Shown here in pieces: positions 27,408-36,122 of a stretch of 64,000 nucleotides of DNA (positions are counted from its first letter, which is position 1; every line of letters starts with the position of its first letter). Origin of the DNA: Nostoc sp. ATCC 53789 (GTDB lineage: Bacteria > Cyanobacteriota > Cyanobacteriia > Cyanobacteriales > Nostocaceae). The DNA lies in contig NZ_CP046703.1 of NCBI RefSeq assembly GCF_009873495.1, forward strand, positions 124,001-188,000, written 5' to 3'. The notes below the pieces were generated by a model that saw nothing but the letters and a program-made list of their open reading frames with translations, was not told the DNA's origin and ran no database searches. A program made the position numbers and the translations under genes.

Positions 27408-29069
27408 ATGCCTCTATCAAATTCTGTAATTCGTCGCTACACACCACCTACTTGCACGCTAGAAGTATTCGCCCAAAGCTCGCCTCTGTCCCGTTGGATG
27501 GGGAAAACTGTCCTTAAACACCTAAGTTTTGAACTACGCTTTGATGATCCCCGGCTCCCAGAAGAACACAGAGTTCCAATTCGGGGCGATCGCGAGCAAC
27601 TTGAAGCTTTATGTGATGCAGTCACAAACTACGTACAGCAATTCCTTCAACAGTCTCCAGAAAGCTTTTGGGTAAGTTTCTCCGGTACCCAGGAATCAAG
27701 CACAGCAATGGGTGAGCCGGAATTAAAGTCCTCAACAAAAACATTAAATTCCTTTAGCACCCAGTTTCCTGGGGCAAATATCCGCTTAGAACCAAGCAGC
27801 TATTTAACTCACAACTTATTTCTCGGTTCTCTTACCAACCACTCATCTGGCCCCGTAATTAAACTCACTCTGCTGCAATTATTCGATTTGGCAAGTGCTT
27901 TAGATGAATACTCAACTGATGTTATGGCACTCCCAACTCTCAACAGCACGAGTTCGACTCTGAGGTTCCCTGCCTGGGCACCTGTTGCCGCAGTATTAGT
28001 GTTAGGTATAGGTTTCTTACCAGTTACTTGGCAATATGCTAACAGCATTAGGGGAAAGGAACAGCAGACAGCCAAAACATCAGATCCAGCAGCAGTAAAG
28101 ACTGCCTTAGAACCTTCAACTTCACTAAACTTTCCTACGCCTGAACCTGGAATTATCCCTCCATCGGATAATTTGCTAGGTTCCACTCCTCCACTTTCCA
28201 CATCTACTTTGCCCCAAGCACCTTTAACAGCCCCTAATTCTAGTTTTTCTGCACCGCAACCTCTATTTCCCAATAATGCACTGACAACAACTCAGAGCAA
28301 GACTGCAACCCTTCCTAGTAATCGAGCGATACCTTCTCTGCGAGACGCTACGCGTAGCTTGCTTCCACGAAGTGGTACGGCGAGCTTACCTAACTCACCA
28401 TCAAGTAAAATTCCAGGACAGCAAATAGCCATAGTACCAAATCTTGCACAGAACCCTACAGGGTCAAATCCCCAACCTGGAACTCTCCCTCAGTTGCGAA
28501 ATTTGCCACCCAGACTATCTTCTAACTCAGGCAGCTTACCAACTAATATCTCACCAGTTCTCCCTCCGTCTCTTGAGAGCATCCCCAATAATAATCGTGG
28601 CAATACCCCTGCACTAAACTCACAACAGCTAGACGAAAGAATCAATTCCCTACAGCAACCTTCTACTGGAGAAAAACCCGCTTCACAACTTCCTTCGTCT
28701 AGAACTGCGGAGAACAATCCATTCATCGACCAATTAGGAGATGCACGCAAAACCCCTAAATCCACAGAAGTGGCTACTGGTACATTATTTGATACACCTC
28801 AAGTAGCAGAAGCTAGAGAATACCTCAAAAAGCGTTGGCAACCACCTACTGGGCTAGGACAAACATTAGAGTACAGTCTGATAGTCAGTGTTGACGGCAC
28901 AGTTGAACGAATTTTTCCTCTTAATAAGGCAGCAAGAGAATTCGTTGATAGCACTGGGATGCCTGAAGTTGGTAAACCTTTTGTTTCCGCCAATACACGC
29001 GGACAAGATGTCAGAATTCGAGTTGTTCTCAGTCCTGATGGTAAGGTACAGACTTTTCCAGATGAATAA
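27408..29069 (+). CDS. DUF4335 domain-containing protein, single-pass membrane protein
   Basis: 553 aa. The N-terminal DUF4335 domain (1-170) opens with RRYTPPTCTLEV and has the SFELRFDDPRLPEEHRV segment. One transmembrane helix follows at about 187-208, then a long Pro/Ser/Asn-rich linker (about 215-455) and a C-terminal beta-rich domain (about 460-553, LEYSLIVSVDGTVERI). This topology would carry the C-terminal domain across the membrane. Residues about 306-329 are encoded by a dispersed repeat (see 28342-28377). The gene is 252 bp after DUF3038; no terminator was seen between them. Confidence 0.85.
   Translation: MPLSNSVIRRYTPPTCTLEVFAQSSPLSRWMGKTVLKHLSFELRFDDPRLPEEHRVPIRGDREQLEALCDAVTNYVQQFLQQSPESFWVSFSGTQESSTAMGEPELKSSTKTLNSFSTQFPGANIRLEPSSYLTHNLFLGSLTNHSSGPVIKLTLLQLFDLASALDEYSTDVMALPTLNSTSSTLRFPAWAPVAAVLVLGIGFLPVTWQYANSIRGKEQQTAKTSDPAAVKTALEPSTSLNFPTPEPGIIPPSDNLLGSTPPLSTSTLPQAPLTAPNSSFSAPQPLFPNNALTTTQSKTATLPSNRAIPSLRDATRSLLPRSGTASLPNSPSSKIPGQQIAIVPNLAQNPTGSNPQPGTLPQLRNLPPRLSSNSGSLPTNISPVLPPSLESIPNNNRGNTPALNSQQLDERINSLQQPSTGEKPASQLPSSRTAENNPFIDQLGDARKTPKSTEVATGTLFDTPQVAEAREYLKKRWQPPTGLGQTLEYSLIVSVDGTVERIFPLNKAAREFVDSTGMPEVGKPFVSANTRGQDVRIRVVLSPDGKVQTFPDE
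28342..28377 (+). repeat. Dispersed repeat inside the DUF4335 coding sequence
   Basis: GAGACGCTACGCGTAGCTTG followed by CTTCCACGAAGTGGTA. The same sequence with small changes lies between genes at 45199-45235. Here it is read in frame and encodes part of the linker (about RDATRSLLPRSG). It contains two small palindromes, CTACGCGTAG and CCACGAAGTGG. Confidence 0.85.
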
Positions 29070-29436
29070 GTAAATTAATCTATTTAATGCCACTTATAAA
29101 ACTGGTACAAACTTTGTGCCAGTTTCTATTTACTTCAATTGCTCTTGAGCTTATCTTTTGGAGCCCAGTTACCAAACTGGTCTTACTATTGATAACAGTA
29201 AACCTACTAATGAATACAATCCTTTTAACAACACTTTTTCAACATTAAACTACAGATACAAGTCTGGAAACCCAGATAAAATATGATGCCTTTTACAGCA
29301 GCTTTCATGTATTTGAAGCACATCTGACGCAGAGGCATAGCAATGCTATACCCTAGCGCGTGGTCTATTTACCTGAAAATAGCTTTAATTACGAATTAGT
29401 ATAAATCACTCATATCAAATATCAAAGTTAGGAAAT
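29070..29436. other. Intergenic region, nothing recognised
   Basis: 367 bp between DUF4335 and YiaAB. No repeat, hairpin with T-tract or coding potential stands out beyond the weak inverted pair AACTGGTACAAACTTTGTGCCAGTT at about 29100-29124, which could be the DUF4335 terminator but has no long T-run after it. Confidence 0.45.
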
Positions 29437-29721
29437 ATGCAAACAATTGGTACTCAAAAAGACAGTCCAGCTTGGGTTATTCAAACTTGGGCAGCTTTTG
29501 TGATTTCTATTTCTATGACCAGCTTCGGCATTGTAAACTTACCTGTAAATGGTTGGGTCAAGGGCTTTATGGGTATGGGTATGGCTTTCTCTGTTGGCTC
29601 AACTTTTACGTTGGCGAAAACTACTAGAGACTTGCATGAAAATAGAAGATTAACCGCTAGGTTAGACGAGGCTAAAGTAGAAAAATTACTTTCACAACAC
29701 GATCCTCTAAATTTCAAATGA
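29437..29721 (+). CDS. YiaA/YiaB-family two-helix membrane protein
   Basis: 94 aa with two hydrophobic helices (about 13-33 and 38-58) separated by a short polar turn, and a charged C-terminal tail (DLHENRRLTARLDEAK). SPAWVIQTWAAFVIS and the second-helix GFMGMGMAFSVGSTFTLAKTTRD fit the YiaAB domain. The function is unknown. It is a single gene ending at the shared terminator at 29796-29821. Confidence 0.85.
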   Translation: MQTIGTQKDSPAWVIQTWAAFVISISMTSFGIVNLPVNGWVKGFMGMGMAFSVGSTFTLAKTTRDLHENRRLTARLDEAKVEKLLSQHDPLNFK

Positions 29722-29795
29722 AGCCAACCATAACGATTTTGGATTAAAAGACTTTCCCAAAAAGCTGTCAGAAATTAACTATATTACGAAAAGCA

Positions 29796-29821
29796 AAAGG
29801 ACTGGATATACCCAGTCCTTT
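29796..29821. terminator. Bidirectional terminator-like hairpin
   Basis: A perfect 10-bp stem, AAAGGACTGG (29796-29805) with CCAGTCCTTT (29812-29821) and a 6-base loop, sits between the convergent YiaAB and ferredoxin genes. On the minus strand it is followed by TTGCTTTTCG, on the plus strand by ATTATATTG, so the T-tracts are short in both directions. Confidence 0.65.
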
Positions 29822-29845
29822 ATTATATTGATTTAATGTTTTTTG

Positions 29846-30307
29846 TTAATAACGAGATTTTTTTGTCTTTAACTTTTGCTTTTTACGCCGACGTTCGCTA
29901 GCAGCAACGGCCTGTTCTACCGGATAACCCACTACGGGAATTACTTGATATTTGCGCTCTGCTTCTAAGTTTTTCAATTCAGTGTAATCAACCCAGTGAA
30001 TACAATCAACCGGGCAAGTATCAATTGCTTCTTGGATAATTTCTTCAGCGTCTCCATCTTGCCGAACCACGCGCGATCGCCCGTAATCTGGTTCAATATA
30101 AAAGGTGTTACGTGCAACATGAGCGCAATGTTTGCAACCAATACAGGTGATTTCATCAACATAAACACCATTTTGGCGTAGCAAACCGCCCAATTCCGGT
30201 TCTAAACCAGAACGTTCTGGGGCATCCCGTAAAAAACCCCCTAATTCTGGTTCCAAACCGGAACGGTTATCTTCTTGTTCTTCCGGCGACGGCAGAAAAT
30301 CAGCCAT
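29846..30307 (-). CDS. 4Fe-4S ferredoxin with duplicated N-terminal motif
   Basis: 153 aa. The cluster ligands are in CIGCKHC (C-x2-C-x2-C) and, later, CPVDC. Before the ferredoxin domain lie two copies of a 14-17 residue motif (RSGLEPELGG at each start), and after it a basic tail (RRRKKQKLKTKK). It is the third gene of DUF2997-DUF1257-ferredoxin and its ATG overlaps the DUF1257 stop by one base (TAATG), so translation is probably coupled. The electron-transfer partner is unknown. Confidence 0.92.
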   Translation of the reverse strand: MADFLPSPEEQEDNRSGLEPELGGFLRDAPERSGLEPELGGLLRQNGVYVDEITCIGCKHCAHVARNTFYIEPDYGRSRVVRQDGDAEEIIQEAIDTCPVDCIHWVDYTELKNLEAERKYQVIPVVGYPVEQAVAASERRRKKQKLKTKKSRY

Positions 30308-30693
30308 TACGCACTCCAGCGCTGTACTACCAGGCGAATGGAACCATCTTCATTTTTTTGTTGTTCAGAGACTTGAAAACCAACACGAGCGGTTTCTTTC
30401 ACAACTGTTTGGTAAGCATAGCGCTGTGTTACCTGGCGCAAAAATCCATCCACAGAAAGGTCTTGCTGCCAATATTGCAAATCAGCTACTAATTCATATT
30501 CCTTGCCATTCCATCTAAAGCCGATGTCATAGCCATTTTCCTGCTCAATACTAACTTCCGCAGGATGGGTTTGACCGCGATAGCCACGGACTTCGCGTGG
30601 GCCAGGTTTCCAGTCTACGCCCAATTCAGTCAAAGCATCTTTCAAAGAATCAAGGTTACGGATTTGAGTCTTAATTTGGCTAAAGTGTGACAT
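30307..30693 (-). CDS. ycf35: DUF1257 family protein (Ycf35)
   Basis: 128 aa, homologous by pattern to Ycf35 proteins encoded in cyanobacteria and some algal plastids (MSHFSQIKTQIRNLDSL, then YRGQTHPAEV and GFRWNGKEYELVADLQYWQQ). It has no assigned function. Middle gene of the operon with DUF2997 upstream and ferredoxin downstream. It starts from the ATG at 30693. Confidence 0.92.
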   Translation of the reverse strand: MSHFSQIKTQIRNLDSLKDALTELGVDWKPGPREVRGYRGQTHPAEVSIEQENGYDIGFRWNGKEYELVADLQYWQQDLSVDGFLRQVTQRYAYQTVVKETARVGFQVSEQQKNEDGSIRLVVQRWSA

Positions 30694-30732
30694 GGTGGTT
30701 GTGAATTAATAACACTAAACTACTGTGAAAAC

Positions 30733-30954
30733 TTACCACTCGCTGTAAGTGGTGTGCGTATTCGCCACATTAGATTGCTGCAACTTCGCGGCGAAATATT
30801 CTGAGGTTGGCTCATGATTAAGTACTTGCCCCAATTGTGCCTCTATTGCTGCTGTAACCTCAGCGCAAGAAGCACCCACAATACCAGTGACTTTCTCTTG
30901 TACCCGACCGTCTGGATAGATTATGAACTCTAATGTCTCCATGCTCTTGGCCAA
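30733..30954 (-). CDS. DUF2997 family protein
   Basis: 73 aa. METLEFIIYPDGRVQEKVTGI and CAEVTAAIEAQLG identify the short DUF2997 family, which usually sits next to Ycf35 genes. First gene of the three-gene operon, 39 bp before ycf35. Met1 or Met5 may be the start; the family usually begins close to METLEF, so Met5 (30942) is slightly favoured. Confidence 0.85.
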   Translation of the reverse strand: MAKSMETLEFIIYPDGRVQEKVTGIVGASCAEVTAAIEAQLGQVLNHEPTSEYFAAKLQQSNVANTHTTYSEW

Positions 30955-31705
30955 CCAGGATAAGTACGCTTAAATTGTACTGCCTTAGCAGAAGGCTATA
31001 AATATAGCCGTAGGAACATTTTTACTTAGATACAAACTTGCCATTTGTTAAATAATGTTCCATCTTTCAACATATATATCTCAGAATCTTTACAAAACTT
31101 ATTAAACTTATAAGCAGTCACATCAGTATTTAGTTAGTCTCTCTTAACCTCATCGATTAGTCAAGGTAACAACCGAGCCTGCCAATTAAGCGGCAAAAGT
31201 CCTAAAAATAAGCATTAGACGTAGTATAGCCAGCTAGTTGAGTTACAAAAATATAAAAATTCTTGAAAAACTTTATCATTATGATCAAGTTTGCCCTATT
31301 CCCCCAGGGTTTTCTAAAAGATAGTAGCTATTATGAACGGCGTAGATCGCGCACCTGCACCAAAAACCAACCTGGTAAGTTAAGTGATCGCACTTTCAGG
31401 TATATGTATAAAAAAGATTGGTGATTATAAAATTTGCATCAATAACTATATCCAAATATACCTTTTCTCATATACTTTGAAGCGATCGCTTCAAAGTATG
31501 TTTGGATTTTTGATGCAACTTCGCGTGAAAATTTGCTCAAGCCTAAATCAATCAGCAAGAATTTCTGGTAAAAAAACTGATTTGCTTAGAGAACAAACAG
31601 GATAATGAAGCATAATTAACCTTTATAGCTAAAAGCTGTCAGCCATCAGCCACAAGCTGAGATGGTAAAGTTTGAAGGCTTGTGATTCAACTTCAGTAAT
31701 TGACT
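30955..31705. other. Divergent intergenic region
   Basis: 751 bp between the DUF2997 operon and the oxidoreductase gene. It contains the 28-bp palindrome at 31472-31499. The frames at 31384-31605 and the 16-codon frame from 31333 show no family resemblance or ribosome-binding site, so I do not call genes. Confidence 0.5.
31472..31499. promoter_or_regulatory. Perfect 28-bp palindrome centred on HIP1
   Basis: ATACTTTGAAGCGA (31472-31485) is followed directly by its exact reverse complement TCGCTTCAAAGTAT (31486-31499), with GCGATCGC at the centre. There is no loop, so it looks more like a dimeric protein-binding site than a terminator. It is about 207 bp upstream of the oxidoreductase ATG. No regulator is identified. 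Confidence 0.5.
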
Positions 31706-32710
31706 ATGAGTACAGCAAATATCTTGTCAGCGATACGTATAGGAGTACTAGGTTTCGGTGGACTCGGACAAGCCGCCGCCAAAGTACTTGCTGCTAAACA
31801 GGAAATGGTTTTAGTCGCAGCCGCAGATCAAAAAGGTTACGCTTATGCTGCTGAAGGTTTAAATACTCAAGAATGCATTGCAACCTATCAGTCCCAAGGT
31901 TCAGTAGGTTATTTGGAGCCAGTTGGTACATTAACAAATCAAAGTATTGAAGATGTAATTAAAATAGCTCAACCCGTGGATGGGTATTTTCTGGCTTTAC
32001 CCAACCTACCAAACGATTTTATCCCCTCTGTAGCGAAAGAGTTTATTAAATCTGGTTGGCGTGGGGTGCTAGTGGATGCAATTAAGCGCACCACTGCTGT
32101 AGAACAATTACTGGCGATGAAAGAAGAACTACAAGCCGCCGGGATTACCTATATGACAGGCTGCGGTGCTACACCCGGATTGTTAACCGCCGCCGCCGCA
32201 TTAGCAGCCCAAAGCTACGCCGAAATTCATCAAGTCGAAATTACCTTTGGAGTGGGAATTGCCAACTGGGAAGCTTACCGCGCCACTGTTCGGGAAGATA
32301 TTGGGCATATCCCTGGTTACACAGTGGAAACCGCTAGGGCGATGACTGACGCAGAAGTAGAAGCACTACTAGATAAAACTAATGGCGTGCTTACCTTGAA
32401 GAATATGGAACACGCTGATGATGTGATGCTAGAGGTAGCGGGAATTTGCGATCGCGATCGCGTTACTGTTGGTGGTGTAGTCGATACTCGCAATCCGAAA
32501 AAGCCCCTCAGCACCAACGTTAAGGTAACAGGACGCACCTTTGAAGGTAAGATTTCCACCCATACCTTTACTCTAGGAGATGAAACCAGCATGGCAGCTA
32601 ATGTCTGCGGCCCTGCCTTTGGCTATCTCAAAGCTGGTAGACAATTGCACCAACGTGGCATCTATGGAATATTCACTGCTGCTGAAATTATGCCCCAATT
32701 TGTGAGGTAA
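31706..32710 (+). CDS. Saccharopine-dehydrogenase-like oxidoreductase
   Basis: 334 aa from the ATG at 31706 (a TTG two codons upstream is less likely). The N-terminus is a Rossmann dinucleotide-binding fold ([17 protein letters not shown]), and [18 protein letters not shown] is a second conserved glycine-rich block. Cyanobacterial relatives carry the saccharopine-dehydrogenase-like label, but the substrate is not established; lysine metabolism should not be assumed. It is a single gene, with a GACGCGATTAATCGCGTCTG repeat after its stop (about 32721-32741), the type also seen at 21171-21225. Confidence 0.8.
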   Translation: MSTANILSAIRIGVLGFGGLGQAAAKVLAAKQEMVLVAAADQKGYAYAAEGLNTQECIATYQSQGSVGYLEPVGTLTNQSIEDVIKIAQPVDGYFLALPNLPNDFIPSVAKEFIKSGWRGVLVDAIKRTTAVEQLLAMKEELQAAGITYMTGCGATPGLLTAAAALAAQSYAEIHQVEITFGVGIANWEAYRATVREDIGHIPGYTVETARAMTDAEVEALLDKTNGVLTLKNMEHADDVMLEVAGICDRDRVTVGGVVDTRNPKKPLSTNVKVTGRTFEGKISTHTFTLGDETSMAANVCGPAFGYLKAGRQLHQRGIYGIFTAAEIMPQFVR

Positions 32711-32836
32711 TAATTAGGAGAGACGCGATTAATCGCGTCTGTACAGGTGTTAGGAGTTAAAAACTAAACTTGAGACTTAAAAATCTCTGGTTTTGTTTAA
32801 AAGTTGCAATTGAAAACTCTTAACTCCTAATTTTTT

Positions 32837-33397
32837 CTAAGCTGGTGGGATTTCTGGACAAAAAATATCTGTCACATCCTCTTCAAGCAGCAAATCTGGT
32901 GTTTGCATAATAAATGGAAGTTCCGCCCCTACGAGTCCTCGTTGGATACGTTCTAAAGTATCACTAAACACAACGAACAAAGGATATATAATATTAGCGC
33001 CCTCGCTCAAAATATGACTGTGACGGAGAGGCATTAACCATTCATAATCATTGTCCAGGAAAACTTGGGTTTGTCGCCAACGTCCTAACAAATCAGAAAA
33101 GTCCTCGTGAGCGCGATGAATAAAGACTAAAATTTCGGCTCCAGTTTTGATCTTCCACTCTGGATCGCACATCAAAATTGCTACATCACAGGGTAAGCAG
33201 ATTGTTTGTGGAGTTGTTGTCGCAGTATTGCGAAGACGGACAATTGGCAAGGGAATAGTGATAACACTTTCATCTGGACGGCGCAGACTGGGAATCATCT
33301 CTAAGTATGGCCGATATTGCTTTAGTAAGGCGATCGCAGCTAGATGATTGCTGTACTCTGCCAAACTCGCTTCGTAGTAAGATTTTTGCACAGTCAT
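32837..33397 (-). CDS. Hypothetical protein, unrecognised
   Basis: 186 aa, acidic, without signal peptide or transmembrane segment. N-terminal helices (YYEASLAEYSNHLAAIALLKQY) are followed by alternating hydrophobic strands (CDVAILMCDPEWKI, EILVFIHRAHED). I do not recognise a family or catalytic motif. It lies downstream of pilC on the same strand with a 128-bp gap of short AGGAGTTA repeats, so co-transcription with pilBTC is possible. The base use and length look like a real gene. Confidence 0.7.
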   Translation of the reverse strand: MTVQKSYYEASLAEYSNHLAAIALLKQYRPYLEMIPSLRRPDESVITIPLPIVRLRNTATTTPQTICLPCDVAILMCDPEWKIKTGAEILVFIHRAHEDFSDLLGRWRQTQVFLDNDYEWLMPLRHSHILSEGANIIYPLFVVFSDTLERIQRGLVGAELPFIMQTPDLLLEEDVTDIFCPEIPPA

Positions 33398-33525
33398 AGT
33401 TTATTAAATAGTGAGGACTTAGGAGTTAGGAGTTAAGAATAAAATTAATCAGTTAGGAGTTAAAAGCGAGAAATAAAAAGTTTTAATTCCTAACTCATAA
33501 CTTATAAGTCTTAACTTTTAATCCT

Positions 33526-34749
33526 CTATCCCAACTTTTCAAATACCTTAAACATAGGTAAATACATTGCTAGTAAAATGGTTCCAACCATTCCCCCTAC
33601 AAATACAATCATAACTGGTTCCAAAATACTGGTCATTGCTTTTACTGCTTGCTCGACTTCATCTTCATAGAAATCGGCAACTTTCATCAACATTCCATCT
33701 AATTCTCCAGTTTCTTCTCCGATACTAATCATTTGAATTGCCATAGCCGGGAAAACACTATCTTTTTGTAAAGCAATGCTAATCATACCTCCTTGTTGAA
33801 TCTCTATACGGGCTGTGTCTATCGCATTGGCAATAACTACGTTTCCTGATGTATCTCGGACAATTTCTAAGCAAGTTAAAATCGGTACACCTGAACGAGT
33901 CAAAGAACCAAAAGTTCGGCTAAAGCGGGCAACCGCAGATTTTTGAATTAAGTCACCAAACAACGGCATCTTGAGAGAAAAACGATCAATTGTTAAGCGA
34001 CCAACAGGAGTTTTACCGTATTGTGTGAAGCCAATTTTTGCTCCTATAAGAGCAGCGATAAGCACGAAAACCTTCGGACTTCTTAAAAATAGACTAGCAT
34101 CCATCAAAAATTGCGTTAGAGGCGGTAATTCAGTTCCAATTTCTGTAAAAATCTTCGCAAAAACGGGAATCAGAAAAATGGTCATACCGAGAAAGATAGC
34201 AAGTGCGATAAAACCTACAACACTTGGATAAGACAATGCTGATTTAATTTGGTTTTGTAAGCGGGCAACATCTTCTAACAACTTGGCTAAACGATTCAAT
34301 ACTTCGTCTAGAACACCACCAACTTCGCCAGCTTGAATCATACTCACATATAATCCATCAAAGCAGTCAGGATGCTTCCGCATTGACTCTGAAAGATTCA
34401 TTCCGCTTTGCACATCGTTGCTAATCTCAATTAGGGCTTGTTTGAGTTTAGTATTACTACACTGCTCAGAAAGTACCCCTAGACTTCTAACGATCGCAAC
34501 TCCCGCATTCATCAAAACAGCAAATTGACGCGAAAAAACGGCTTTGTCTTTCACAGAAACCTTAACAAAGGAATTCTGGATTTTTTTTAAATCAAAATTT
34601 GGCTGAAATCCTTGAAATTGTTTGAGTTCTTGGATTACAAAACCTTGATCTCTCAGATTAGTACGAGCTTGTACTAAGGATTCGGCAACAATTTTTTCTG
34701 TTCGAGATTTTCCTTGAGAATCCCGAACACGGGCAACAAAGGTTGGCAT
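33526..34749 (-). CDS. pilC: Type IV pilus inner-membrane platform protein PilC
   Basis: 407 aa from the ATG at 34749 (MPTFVARVRDSQG); a TTG four codons upstream (34761) is less likely. Two GspF-type domains are visible, each with a conserved helix bundle (KDKAVFSRQFAVLMNAGVA and ARFSRTFGSLTRSGVP) and three membrane helices (about 170-190, 220-240, 375-400). It forms the membrane platform that couples the PilB and PilT motors to pilin assembly. Last pilus gene of pilB-pilT-pilC; 104 bp after pilT. In Nostoc-type organisms these pili drive hormogonium gliding and DNA uptake. Confidence 0.96.
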   Translation of the reverse strand: MPTFVARVRDSQGKSRTEKIVAESLVQARTNLRDQGFVIQELKQFQGFQPNFDLKKIQNSFVKVSVKDKAVFSRQFAVLMNAGVAIVRSLGVLSEQCSNTKLKQALIEISNDVQSGMNLSESMRKHPDCFDGLYVSMIQAGEVGGVLDEVLNRLAKLLEDVARLQNQIKSALSYPSVVGFIALAIFLGMTIFLIPVFAKIFTEIGTELPPLTQFLMDASLFLRSPKVFVLIAALIGAKIGFTQYGKTPVGRLTIDRFSLKMPLFGDLIQKSAVARFSRTFGSLTRSGVPILTCLEIVRDTSGNVVIANAIDTARIEIQQGGMISIALQKDSVFPAMAIQMISIGEETGELDGMLMKVADFYEDEVEQAVKAMTSILEPVMIVFVGGMVGTILLAMYLPMFKVFEKLG

Positions 34750-34853
34750 AAATAAATTCAAAATAGTTGTTATTCATTGGGCATGAGACATAAGGGAAAG
34801 ACTTACTGCAACTTCATCTTTATTTCCTCATCTCCCTGATTTCCCCAGTTCCT

Positions 34854-35981
34854 TTAATGCGCTTTGGCAGCCGCACCGGATTTTGCACCTGCGCCTGCTT
34901 GCGGTGTAGAATTCCCGATGAGACGTTGGATTTCATCTGGCTTAGAAGTTTTAGACATCGCGGCTTCAAAGGAAATCGTTCCCGATTTGTAAAAATCAGC
35001 TAAAACTTTCTCCAGAGTTTGCATCCCCAATTTGCCGCCAGTTTGAATAGCTGAGTAAATTTGAGATGTTTTGCCTTCTCGAATCAAGTTGGAAATAGCA
35101 GGAGTGACAATCAGAATTTCTTGAGCCATCACCCGACCATATTCACCAGGTTTCGGGTTTTTCTTGGACACCAACGTTTGGCTAAATACTGCCACTAAAG
35201 AGTTAGATAACTGCACCCGTACCTGGGTTTGTCTTTCATGGGGGAAAACGTCAATAATCCGATCAACTGTCTGGGCGGCAGAACTGGTGTGGAGAGTACC
35301 AAATACCAAGTGTCCTGTTTCTGCTGCGGAAATCGCCAAAGAAATTGTTTCTAAATCGCGCATTTCTCCCACCAGAACAATATCTGGATCTTCACGCAAA
35401 GCTGCTTTCAAAGCGTTAGCAAAGCTCTTAGTATCTTCACCCAGTTGTCGTTGGTGAACCAAGCTTTTAATTGGTTCGTAGACAAATTCAATTGGGTCTT
35501 CCACCGTTAAAATATGCTCTGCTTTAGTGCGGTTAATCAAGTCGATCATCGCTGCTAGGGTAGTTGTCTTCCCGGAACCTGTAGGCCCTGTCACCAGAAT
35601 CAGTCCTCTGGGCTTATCTGTCATTTCCCTTACGATATCTGGCAGACCTAATTTTTCAAAGTTAGGAATCTTAGAACTTAATGCCCGTAAGCAAGCAGCA
35701 TAAGAACCACGTTCTTTATAAACATTGACCCGGAAACGTGCCAAACCTTTAACCCCATAAGAACAATCCAGTTCCCAGTTTTGCTCTAAGGTTTTACGCT
35801 GGGTGTTGTTGAGCATACTAAAAATCAGCCTTTGACATTGATCGGCTGTCAATATATGCTCACCGATGGGAGTGAGTTTGCCACTGATGCGGAAGTAGGG
35901 AGGCAAACCTGCGGATAAATGCATATCCGAGCCACCCAGTTCAATCAACTGTTCCATCAAATCTTCAATCATCATTTCCAT
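34854..35981 (-). CDS. pilT: Type IV pilus retraction ATPase PilT
   Basis: 375 aa hexameric cytoplasmic ATPase that depolymerises pili. Walker A GPTGSGKTTT is near 129-137, the Asp box and Walker-B-type DPDIVLVGEMRD near 198-209, the His box GHLVFGTLHT near 222-231, and the PilT-specific AIRNLIREGKT-like block (AISNLIREGKTSQI) near 310-323. The last 20 residues are an Ala/Gly-rich tail. The start at 35981 gives MEMMIEDLM; Met3 or Met4 are also possible. Between pilB and pilC. Confidence 0.96.
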   Translation of the reverse strand: MEMMIEDLMEQLIELGGSDMHLSAGLPPYFRISGKLTPIGEHILTADQCQRLIFSMLNNTQRKTLEQNWELDCSYGVKGLARFRVNVYKERGSYAACLRALSSKIPNFEKLGLPDIVREMTDKPRGLILVTGPTGSGKTTTLAAMIDLINRTKAEHILTVEDPIEFVYEPIKSLVHQRQLGEDTKSFANALKAALREDPDIVLVGEMRDLETISLAISAAETGHLVFGTLHTSSAAQTVDRIIDVFPHERQTQVRVQLSNSLVAVFSQTLVSKKNPKPGEYGRVMAQEILIVTPAISNLIREGKTSQIYSAIQTGGKLGMQTLEKVLADFYKSGTISFEAAMSKTSKPDEIQRLIGNSTPQAGAGAKSGAAAKAH

Positions 35982-36005
35982 AGTTCTGCTTCCTTTTAAT
36001 GTTTA

Positions 36006-36120
36006 TTGTTTGTCCTTTGTCATTTGTCCTACCCTGCGGGAAGCCGCAGAAGCGTCTATGTCATTTGTTTAAAGTTACTAAGCATCAACTAATGACCAAT
36101 GACCAATGACTAATGACTAG
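36006..36120. repeat. Short tandem repeats with a second repeat nested inside
   Basis: The pilB-pilT gap holds GTCCTTTGTCATTTGTC units, then a different repeat (CCTGCGGGAAGCCGCAGAAG, about 36037-36058, with a CTGCGG/CCGCAG palindrome), then ATGTCATTTG and GACCAATGACC units. The second family seems to have inserted into the first. Confidence 0.75.
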
Positions 36121-36122
36121 TC

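Noticed and set aside
27239..27517. 92-codon plus-strand frame before DUF4335
   Set aside because: It overlaps the DUF4335 N-terminus in another frame, and the DUF4335 start is well supported.
31384..31605. 73-codon plus-strand frame
   Set aside because: It reads through the 28-bp palindrome, has random composition and no recognisable start signal.
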